Shown in pieces: positions 1-5,356 of a stretch of 5,389 nt of DNA; positions within the stretch are counted from its first letter, which is position 1; each line of letters begins with the position of its first letter. Source of the DNA: CAZUSO01 sp964622775 (GTDB taxonomy: Bacteria; Bacteroidota; Bacteroidia; Chitinophagales; Chitinophagaceae); assembly GCA_964622775.1 (NCBI GenBank), contig CAZUSO010000110.1:1-5389 (forward strand), read 5' to 3'. Both the position numbers and the translations under genes were made by a program. The notes under the pieces were generated by a model. That model worked only from the letters and a program-made list of their open reading frames with translations, did no database searches and was not told the origin of the DNA.

Positions 1-970
1 ACCGGCGCTTCAGCCGGGAGCTTCCGTAAATATCCGGCGGGGATGGCGGGCGCCCAATCCGGCAAATTATTACCCCGGAACCAACCATATGGAAACCTGC
101 TTACTGGCTCGTATAGAAGAGAGCGCCTCCTCGCCGTACGGCATGACCATACCGGAAATAACCAATGTACCCGTTTCCTGTAATGTCATCAATAACAATA
201 ATATTGCCACAAACAATACCTGGAGCACCGATTTACACCCGGGCAATCAGCATGATTTCTTTATGCTGGTGGGAGGCGTACCTGCGCTCCCCGCTAATAC
301 GACATATACGCTTCAGTTAGTAAACGATAAATACATCAATAAGCATTTTGCGGGAGATATGTCCTCCGTGATCAGCACGACCGTAAACCTCGGCAAGACG
401 GTTTATAACCGCTGGAAGACAGGCGGCTTTAAAGGGGTCTATGCGAATAAGAACGACCATACCTATGAAGTGACTTTTGACGGTATGAATATGGAGTTAC
501 AAAACATTAATCTGAAAAAAAATGAGCAGTTCCCGGTAAAGATTACTTTCGAGCTGATCAACGGCGCCGAAACAACGGACTATACCTATACCGTGCATTT
601 CCGGCAGATATCGATAGATAAAATATGCTCCCCCATTGTCGGTAATGGCACTTATATGCTCAACACTAAAGCCTCCGGTTCGCAGCAACGGCCTGCCAAT
701 CCGGGCGAAACCGGGAATGCCGCTAAAAGCGCTTATTCCGTTTATCCCAATCCCACCCATGATATGATATCGGTGATTTATGAGGGAAAAATGAAAGAAG
801 TCATTCTTCAGTTGACGGATTTGACCGGCCGTGTACTGGCAACAAAGCAGGGCAATATTGATCTTTCCCCTCTGCAGTTATCCTTAGCCTCTCTGCCCTC
901 CGGTATCTATATACTCAGCATAAAGGATAAGACAGGCGCCACAGAGCAGTTCAAAGTAGTCAAACAATAA
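1..970 (+). CDS. Secreted or cell-surface protein, C-terminal fragment with T9SS type A sorting domain (5' end outside window)
   Basis: The reading frame is open from base 2 to the TAA at 968-970, giving 322 residues. The first ATG is at 89, but 29 codons without a stop precede it and read like protein (W-R-A-P-N-P-A-N-Y-Y), so this is the tail of a longer gene and 89 is not the true start. Residues 1-190 or so are a beta-rich region with W-x-A-P-N, C-L-L-A-R-I and an Asn-rich V-I-N-N-N-N-I-A stretch. I have the impression of similar blocks in large secreted Bacteroidota proteins but cannot name the domain. A low-complexity Gly/Pro/Ser/Asn linker follows (about 220-243). The last 78 residues or so are a classic Por/T9SS type A sorting domain: Y-S-V-Y-P-N-P near residue 245, then L-T-D-L-T-G-R-V-L, then L-P-S-G-I-Y-I-L-S-I, ending F-K-V-V-K-Q. 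In the family this domain directs export across the outer membrane and is cleaved, leaving the protein surface-anchored or released. The catalytic or binding function lies upstream and is unknown. Confidence 0.9.
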   Translation, partial: PALQPGASVNIRRGWRAPNPANYYPGTNHMETCLLARIEESASSPYGMTIPEITNVPVSCNVINNNNIATNNTWSTDLHPGNQHDFFMLVGGVPALPANTTYTLQLVNDKYINKHFAGDMSSVISTTVNLGKTVYNRWKTGGFKGVYANKNDHTYEVTFDGMNMELQNINLKKNEQFPVKITFELINGAETTDYTYTVHFRQISIDKICSPIVGNGTYMLNTKASGSQQRPANPGETGNAAKSAYSVYPNPTHDMISVIYEGKMKEVILQLTDLTGRVLATKQGNIDLSPLQLSLASLPSGIYILSIKDKTGATEQFKVVKQ

Positions 971-989
971 TTTTTCATTTCATGTCTTT

Positions 990-1022
990 AAAAAGAGCGA
1001 CAAAGAAAATGCCGCTCTTTTT
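990..1022 (+). terminator. Rho-independent terminator of the T9SS-cargo gene
   Basis: A perfect 10-bp inverted repeat, AAAAAGAGCG (990-999) and CGCTCTTTTT (1013-1022), is separated by a 13-nt loop and runs into a T-rich tract ending near 1028. It begins 19 bp after the stop codon of the secreted-protein gene. The A-run on the 5' arm means it could also work in the reverse direction, but no minus-strand gene enters from the right here. Confidence 0.85.
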
Positions 1023-1133
1023 CTTTTTCCTGCTATTCGCGCAGCGCTAAGATCACAAGACCCGGGGTAAAACAGGATTTGTCATCTGCTCCGGCGAAAA
1101 CTTTGACCTTCAATTTCAGGGTAAATGTAAACA

Positions 1134-1145
1134 TGACATAAGTCA
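1134..1145. promoter_or_regulatory. Putative Crp/FNR/FixK-family operator upstream of ccoI
   Basis: TGAC-ATAA-GTCA is a perfect palindrome with 4-bp half-sites and a 4-bp spacer. It matches the core TGAY-N4-RTCA of FNR/FixK/Anr-type sites but lacks the outer T and A of the full TTGAY-N4-RTCAA (flanks here are A and G). Its centre is about 63 bp upstream of the transcription start expected from the -7 box at 1191-1198, which is the usual class I activator position. FixK/FNR control of cbb3 oxidase and fixI/ccoI genes is well established in Proteobacteria; extending it to this organism is inference. Confidence 0.5.
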
Positions 1146-1169
1146 GTTCATAAAATGAGTGCCGTCATA

Positions 1170-1228
1170 TTTTCCCCTGATATGCTGCTTTAATTTTGCC
1201 GTTTTCAGCGCTCCATGATAGGGGAAAA
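1170..1228. repeat. Inverted repeat bracketing the ccoI -7 box
   Basis: TTTTCCCCT (1170-1178) and AGGGGAAAA (1220-1228) are perfect 9-bp inverted arms 41 bp apart. After a 3x3 mismatch, ATG (1182-1184) can pair with CAT (1214-1216). The candidate -7 box lies in the central loop. If transcription starts near 1202, only the right arm is in the RNA, so a DNA-level role (operator) is more likely than an RNA hairpin. It could also be chance. Confidence 0.4.
1191..1198 (+). promoter_or_regulatory. Candidate Bacteroidota -7 promoter box for ccoI
   Basis: TAATTTTG matches the Bacteroidota -7 consensus TAnnTTTG and would place the transcription start near 1202, leaving a leader of about 100 nt before the ATG at 1303. 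There is no TTTG at the expected -33 position (about 1167-1170 reads ATAT, with TTTT just after). A weak -33 box would fit a promoter that depends on an activator bound at 1134-1145. Confidence 0.45.
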
Positions 1229-1302
1229 ATAAAAATCCTGTGGAGCCGGTATTTTAACCTGGAACATACGCTTCACCGGAGCCGGATTTCATTCTACAAG
1301 AC

Positions 1303-3732
1303 ATGCAAGCAGAAGCCGTACCTAATACGCGTAAGCAATACCAGGCTGTAGCCTGCTATCATTGCGGTGAAGACTGCCCGGACAAAAGCCTGCATTCCGG
1401 TGATAAATTCTTTTGCTGCAACGGCTGCCTGGCGGTTTACCGGCTCCTGAACAAAGCCGGATTATGTGCGTACTACGAATGGAACACTTTTGCGGGCAAC
1501 AACCGGAGCACTACCATTCGCGCGGATAAGTACGCCTTTCTGGAAAATGCCGAAATTCAACAAAGCCTGATTCAGTTCCGAAACGGCTCAGAGGTGCATA
1601 CCGGGTTTTATATCCCCTATATCCATTGCAGCTCCTGTGTCTATCTGCTTGAAAACCTGCACAGGATCCATCACGGGGTGATTCGCTGCGATATTCAGTT
1701 TCTGAAAAAGGAAGTCAGTATCATCTTTGATGAAGGTAAAACTTCGTTACGTGCTGTCGTGGAAACACTGGCCGGCATTGGGTATGAGCCGCATATCAGT
1801 TTGCAGCATCTTGATAAGAAACCAAACATAGTGGAGCGCTCATTGCTATACCGGCTGGGTGTTGCAGGTTTTTGCTTCGGTAATATCATGTTGCTGAGCT
1901 TCCCGGAATATTTCTCCCACGATGTACATACCGGGCAATATCTGGGAAATATTTTCCGGTATCTGAGCGCCATCCTGTCGCTTCCGGTGTTTTTTTACAG
2001 CGCGGCTATTTTTTTCAAATCCGCCTGGAAAGGCCTGCGCCACCGGCATCTGAATATTGATTTTCCGGTGGCTCTGGCTATCTTAGCTACATTCGTAAGG
2101 AGCATTACCGATGTGCTGCTGAACAATGGGAGCGGCTATTTCGACTCGTTGAGCGGCATCGTGTTTTTTATGCTGGCCGGTCGTGCGCTGCAGGACAAAA
2201 CTTATGCTTCCCTGTCTTTTGAACGGGATTATACCGACTACTTTCCTATGGCTTCCACCGTGATCCGGGACGACAGGGAGGTGGCTACACCGCTGCCGCG
2301 TATCCGTACTGGGGACACCCTTAGAATTCATAACCAGGAAATCATTCCTGCCGATGGTATCCTGATCCGGGGAAAAGCACGGATTGACTACAGCTTTGTT
2401 ACCGGTGAATCTGCCCCCGTATCACGGGAAACCGGCGAGATTGTCTATGCCGGAGGAAAACAATTAGGCAGCGACCTGGAAATATTGACCATAAAGGAGG
2501 TAGCGCAAAGTTATCTGACCGGGCTTTGGAATAAGAACCGCGGCGCACAGGATGGGCAAAAGGAACAGGAACGTCATTCTTTCGTGCATAACCTGGCAGG
2601 GAATTTCACCCTGATTGTCCTGCTCATTGCTATAATAACGGGTATATACTGGGCAGTGAATGAACCGGCGCGGGTCTGGCCGGCGGTTACCGCAATCCTG
2701 ATCATTGCCTGTCCCTGCGCACTCCTGCTGACCGCTACTTTTACAAACGGCTACCTGCTCCGGATCCTGGGCAGGAACGGCTTGTTCCTGCGGAATGCCC
2801 ATATTATTGAGCCTTTCGGTAAAATTAACCATATTGTATTCGATAAGACCGGAACACTTACTTCTTCAGAAACGATTACGGCTGTTTATCACGGCACGCC
2901 ATTGCTTCCCGATGAAGAAGACTGGATCAATGCACTTGCGGTGCCTACTTCACATACGCTTAGCAAACCGGTTCGGAACCTGCTGAACTGCAAGTCTGCA
3001 TATCCTGTTCATCATTTCAAAGAACACCCCGGTCTTGGAGTGGAAGGCTTCGTAGAAGGCCGCCATGTAGTGATCGGAACGGCATCTTTCCTCGGAAAAA
3101 CACAGCTTCCGGACGGAGCAAAGGGCACGCTTTTGTTTGTATGGATTGATGATGTGGAAAAAGGTTATTTCGAGTTGCGCCAGGCTGCGCGGAAGGGCGC
3201 CAGGGAAATGATGCAGGAGCTGCAAAAAACAATTCGTTGCAGTATGCTGTCCGGTGATCATAAGTATCAGGAAATTTATTTTAAGAAAATATTTGGCGAC
3301 CAGGCCACCTTGCTCTTCCGGCAGCAGCCTGAAGACAAACTAAATTATATCATTCGCCGGCAGGCAAAAGGAGATGTGGTAGCCATGGTGGGCGACGGCC
3401 TGAATGATGCCGGCGCTTTGAAGCAAAGTAATGTCGGGATTTGTGTAGCTGAGGATACCAATAGTTTTACCCCTGCCGGTGATGCCATCCTGGAAGGGAA
3501 CAGCGTACCCGTCCTGGACAGGCTGATCAGGTTGTGCGCCCACGGTAAAAACATCATCCGGTTCTGCTTTGCATTTTCTTTCCTGTACAACCTGACCGGC
3601 TTGTATTTTGCGGTACAGGGGCTCCTTTCGCCGCTGATGGCGGCCATATTGATGCCGTCCAGCACCCTGACGATTATCCTGATTACATATCTTTTCAGCA
3701 ATGCGCTTTCCAAAAAGCTAAGCCTGAAATGA
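1303..3732 (+). CDS. ccoI: Copper-transporting P1B-type ATPase, CcoI/FixI family (cytochrome cbb3 oxidase assembly)
   Basis: This 809-residue inner-membrane pump is complete. Family members hydrolyse ATP to export Cu(I) to the periplasmic side for metallation of the cbb3 oxidase CuB centre. The N-terminus has the metal-binding domain typical of this subfamily: C18-Y-H-C21, C25, then C38-C-N-G-C42. An HMA-like domain follows with C109-S-S-C112 (about 100-165). Transmembrane segments lie at roughly 182-200, 220-238, 253-273, 284-296, 436-452, 462-477, 753-772 and 777-798. Catalytic motifs are T367-G-E-S (A-domain), C470-P-C472 (ion path), phospho-acceptor D514-K-T-G-T, S650-G-D652, and G697-D-G-L-N-D702. 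The last helices carry Y762-N763 and M784-P-S-S787, as in Cu(I) pumps. The usual nucleotide-domain S-x-H-P-L motif reads S550-H-T-L553 here. The ATG at 1303 is the first in frame after a TAA at 1255-1257 and gives a normal N-terminus. No ccoS or ccoNOP follows: the next gene is convergent and overlaps the 3' end. Confidence 0.93.
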   Translation: MQAEAVPNTRKQYQAVACYHCGEDCPDKSLHSGDKFFCCNGCLAVYRLLNKAGLCAYYEWNTFAGNNRSTTIRADKYAFLENAEIQQSLIQFRNGSEVHTGFYIPYIHCSSCVYLLENLHRIHHGVIRCDIQFLKKEVSIIFDEGKTSLRAVVETLAGIGYEPHISLQHLDKKPNIVERSLLYRLGVAGFCFGNIMLLSFPEYFSHDVHTGQYLGNIFRYLSAILSLPVFFYSAAIFFKSAWKGLRHRHLNIDFPVALAILATFVRSITDVLLNNGSGYFDSLSGIVFFMLAGRALQDKTYASLSFERDYTDYFPMASTVIRDDREVATPLPRIRTGDTLRIHNQEIIPADGILIRGKARIDYSFVTGESAPVSRETGEIVYAGGKQLGSDLEILTIKEVAQSYLTGLWNKNRGAQDGQKEQERHSFVHNLAGNFTLIVLLIAIITGIYWAVNEPARVWPAVTAILIIACPCALLLTATFTNGYLLRILGRNGLFLRNAHIIEPFGKINHIVFDKTGTLTSSETITAVYHGTPLLPDEEDWINALAVPTSHTLSKPVRNLLNCKSAYPVHHFKEHPGLGVEGFVEGRHVVIGTASFLGKTQLPDGAKGTLLFVWIDDVEKGYFELRQAARKGAREMMQELQKTIRCSMLSGDHKYQEIYFKKIFGDQATLLFRQQPEDKLNYIIRRQAKGDVVAMVGDGLNDAGALKQSNVGICVAEDTNSFTPAGDAILEGNSVPVLDRLIRLCAHGKNIIRFCFAFSFLYNLTGLYFAVQGLLSPLMAAILMPSSTLTIILITYLFSNALSKKLSLK

Positions 3733-5004
3733 TTGGGCATGAAAGATATGGAAGGCTTCCTTCTCCAGGCGTGCCCGGTGATCCGGATGGGCGATTTCAA
3801 TAAGCGCCTTTGCCCGCTGCTGCAGATTCTTTCCCGGTAAATAAGCTACGCCATATTCGGTAACTACATAATGCACATGAGATCGGGTAGTAACCACAGA
3901 AGCCCCCGGCTGTAGTTGGGACACGATACGGGAAATGCCTTTTGACGTGGTGGAAGGAATAGCGATGACGGGCTTGCCGCCCGGGGAAAGCGCTGCCCCG
4001 CGCATATAATCAACCTGGCCGCCCACACCACTGTATTGTTGAAAGCCTATCGAATCCGCGCATACCTGGCCGAACAGGTCAATTTCGATAGCGCTGTTGA
4101 TGGCAATGACTTTATTATTCTTGCGAATAACCGTAGGATTGTTTACGTATTCAATATCCAAAAGCCGGATAACCGGGTTGTCATCCATAAAATCGTATAA
4201 GCGGCGTGAGCCGATGGCAAAGCCTGAAACGATAAGCCCCCGGTGAATGGATTTCTTCTTATTATTAATCACCCCGCTTTGCACCAGGTCAATAATGCCG
4301 TCCGAAAACATCTCTGTATGGATGCCCAGGTCTCTGTGGTTTTTTAAAGCATGCAATACCGCGTTTGGAATACCGCCGATCCCCATTTGTAAGGTTGCTC
4401 CGTCAGGTACAAGTTCGGCTACGTTTGCACCGATTTTTTGCTCCCGTTCGGAAACCGGCCCGACAGGCGCTTCAAAAACAGGGTAGGATACCGGTACGGC
4501 TGCGGTAATATTGGAGCAGTGAATAATCCCGTCACCGGCAACGCGGGGCATATAAGGATTGATTTCTGCAATAATTACGGGAGCATTGTCAATAACCGCC
4601 TTGGTGATATCGCAGCTTAGGCCCAGGGTGCAATAGCCGTTTTTGTCGGGCGGCGAGACTGAAATTAAAGCTACGTCGATCCGGACGGCTCCGGAACGGA
4701 TAGCAACAGGAATTTCGCTGAGAAACATCGGGATATAGTTGGCGCGGCCTTCATTTACGGCTTTCCGCACGTTAGCGCCCACGAAAAAGGTATTCAGGCT
4801 GAAAGCCTCCGCATGTTCGGGATCTAAATAGGGCGCATCCCATTCGGTATGGATGCTGTATAGTTTGATATCCGACAGTTCATGGCTGCGCAGGCTCATC
4901 GCCCGGACAAGCTCCCTGGGAGTGGCTGCCGCAGAATGGATGAACACATGCTGCCCCGATTTGATGCCGGCCACCGCTTCAGAAGCTGATGCGAATAGTT
5001 GCAT
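3718..5004 (-). CDS. Acetyl-CoA hydrolase/transferase family protein (4-hydroxybutyrate/butyrate:acetate CoA-transferase-like)
   Basis: A complete cytoplasmic enzyme of 428 residues, the normal length for the AbfT/Cat2-like group. Family members move CoA between an acyl-CoA and a free carboxylate (acetate, butyrate, 4-hydroxybutyrate, propionate or succinate) through a glutamyl-CoA thioester. The N-terminal half matches the acetyl-CoA hydrolase domain (S-P-P-D-K-N-G-Y-C, 117-125). The C-terminal half has G208-I-G-G-I-P-N-A, H229-T-E231-M-F-S-D-G with E231 the likely catalytic Glu by comparison with AbfT, G312-Q-V-C-A-D-S-I-G, G326-V-G-G-Q-V-D-Y, and T382-E-Y-G-V-A. The frame stays open upstream to an ATG at 5098-5100. 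I chose the ATG at 5002-5004 because it gives the usual family N-terminus (M-Q-L-F-A-S-A-S-E-A), is preceded by an A-rich AAAAAACAAG stretch, and because the extra 32 codons look non-homologous and contain a promoter box. Substrate cannot be assigned from sequence. It converges on ccoI and overlaps it by 15 bp. Confidence 0.9.
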   Translation of the reverse strand: MQLFASASEAVAGIKSGQHVFIHSAAATPRELVRAMSLRSHELSDIKLYSIHTEWDAPYLDPEHAEAFSLNTFFVGANVRKAVNEGRANYIPMFLSEIPVAIRSGAVRIDVALISVSPPDKNGYCTLGLSCDITKAVIDNAPVIIAEINPYMPRVAGDGIIHCSNITAAVPVSYPVFEAPVGPVSEREQKIGANVAELVPDGATLQMGIGGIPNAVLHALKNHRDLGIHTEMFSDGIIDLVQSGVINNKKKSIHRGLIVSGFAIGSRRLYDFMDDNPVIRLLDIEYVNNPTVIRKNNKVIAINSAIEIDLFGQVCADSIGFQQYSGVGGQVDYMRGAALSPGGKPVIAIPSTTSKGISRIVSQLQPGASVVTTRSHVHYVVTEYGVAYLPGKNLQQRAKALIEIAHPDHRARLEKEAFHIFHAQSFQA

Positions 5005-5031
5005 AATCTTGTTTTTTAAAAATATAGTGTG

Positions 5032-5039
5032 CAAAGGTA
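5032..5039 (-). promoter_or_regulatory. Candidate -7 promoter box of the CoA-transferase gene
   Basis: Read on the minus strand, TACCTTTG matches TAnnTTTG exactly. It would start transcription near 5027, about 23 nt before the ATG at 5004. The expected -33 position (around 5060-5063) shows no clear TTTG, only a TTAA-rich stretch, so the promoter is half-supported. Its location inside the longer open frame argues against the upstream start at 5100. Confidence 0.5.
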
Positions 5040-5144
5040 GGCTGCTTTGTATTAAATTAAGGTTGCTGTTTTTACCGGGGTGCATTCCAAATTGCCGCAC
5101 CGGAGCACCCCCCGAATGTAAAAGGTATCGTCATTCCTGGTGAA

Positions 5145-5158
5145 GCGTATAAGCGGTC
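5145..5158 (+). repeat. Direct repeat copy 1 flanking the palindromic element
   Basis: GCGTATAAGCGGTC matches GCATATAAGCGGTC at 5328-5341 in 13 of 14 positions, at a distance of 183 bp. Its last three bases overlap the left terminal inverted repeat, so it is not a clean target-site duplication. Confidence 0.6.
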
Positions 5159-5316
5159 ATTCCGACCGGAGTAAAATTTACGGAACGCAGTGCAGTAAAT
5201 TTTATGGAGCGGAGGAATCTCCCGGGCGTTTGCCCATCCTCCCGATTGGGAGATTCCTTCATGCGAAAATCCTGATCGTATTGCCGGGCAATCCGGGATT
5301 TTCTTTTCGGAATGAC
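5156..5316. repeat. Bacteroidota-type interspersed palindromic repeat, multi-hairpin (MITE- or REP-like)
   Basis: Terminal inverted repeats GTCATTCCGA (5156-5165) and TCGGAATGAC (5307-5316) enclose several nested hairpins. TAAAATTTAC (5172-5181) pairs with GTAAATTTTA (5195-5204). GGAATCTCCC (5214-5223) pairs with GGGAGATTCC (5248-5257), with GGGC-GTTT-GCCC (5224-5235) inside it. GAAAATCC (5265-5272) pairs with GGATTTTC (5296-5303), enclosing ATTGC-CGG-GCAAT. Units of the form GTCATTCCGA...GGAATCT...AGATTCC...TCGGAATGAC are, from general knowledge, scattered between genes in many Bacteroidota genomes. There is no transposase here, so any mobility would need enzymes supplied from elsewhere. Confidence 0.7.
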
Positions 5317-5324
5317 GGCATGTT

Positions 5325-5356
5325 TTTGCATATAAGCGGTCGTCATCCTATGTTTG
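5325..5356 (+). promoter_or_regulatory. Bacteroidota-type promoter reading off the right edge
   Basis: TTTG (5325-5328), a 20-bp spacer and TATGTTTG (5349-5356) match the -33 TTTG / -7 TAnnTTTG consensus. The box centres are 26 bp apart, as expected, and transcription would begin near 5360. The target gene would lie beyond base 5389. This is the best-formed promoter in the window. Confidence 0.55.
5328..5341 (+). repeat. Direct repeat copy 2 flanking the palindromic element
   Basis: GCATATAAGCGGTC is the partner of 5145-5158. It lies 11 bp after the right terminal inverted repeat and is followed by CGTCATCC, itself close to the CGTCATTCC at 5129-5137. It falls between the -33 and -7 boxes of the rightward promoter candidate. 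Confidence 0.6.

Larger units (their letters stand above)
971..1302. other. Intergenic region between the T9SS-cargo gene and ccoI
   Basis: This 332-bp stretch has no convincing gene. From left to right it holds the terminator, about 110 bp in which I see nothing recognisable, the FNR/FixK-like palindrome at 1134-1145, a candidate -7 box at 1191-1198 inside an inverted repeat (1170-1228), and about 70 bp of leader before the ccoI ATG. A weak purine run (GGAG, 1278-1281) lies 21 bp before the ATG, too far to be a normal ribosome binding site, as is common in Bacteroidota. Confidence 0.7.

Noticed and set aside
89..91. The ATG at 89 as the true start of the first gene.
   Set aside because: The frame continues open to the window start with protein-like sequence (W-R-A-P-N-P-A-N-Y-Y), and no signal peptide follows the ATG, which a T9SS cargo needs.
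982..1050. A 22-codon frame with a signal-peptide-like look (K-R-A-T-K-K then P-L-F-F-F-F-L-L-F-A).
   Set aside because: It sits on the terminator hairpin, and the Phe run is simply the terminator T-tract in this frame. It has no ribosome binding site and is very short.
1103..1113. TTGA-CCT-TCAA, a second FNR-like palindrome upstream of ccoI.
   Set aside because: The spacer is 3 bp (11 bp total), which does not fit the TTGAY-N4-RTCAA geometry, so it is probably chance.
2464..2832. A minus-strand open frame of 122 codons inside ccoI.
   Set aside because: It is fully antisense to the conserved CPC-containing segment of the ATPase and shows no domain or start signal of its own.
3735..3776. GGGCA (3735-3739) and TGCCC (3772-3776) around GGAAGGCTTCC as a possible bidirectional terminator at the convergent junction.
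   Set aside because: The stem is short, the loop is long and no T-tract follows on either strand. It also lies within the CoA-transferase coding sequence.
3345..3800. A minus-strand open frame of 151 codons opposite the 3' end of ccoI.
   Set aside because: It is antisense to conserved ccoI motifs (GDGLND region and last helices) and also overlaps the CoA-transferase end. The composition is that of a shadow frame.
5131..5346. A minus-strand open frame of 71 codons.
   Set aside because: It covers the palindromic repeat almost exactly and is rich in repeat-derived residues. It has no recognisable domain, so it is most likely a spurious frame on repeat DNA.
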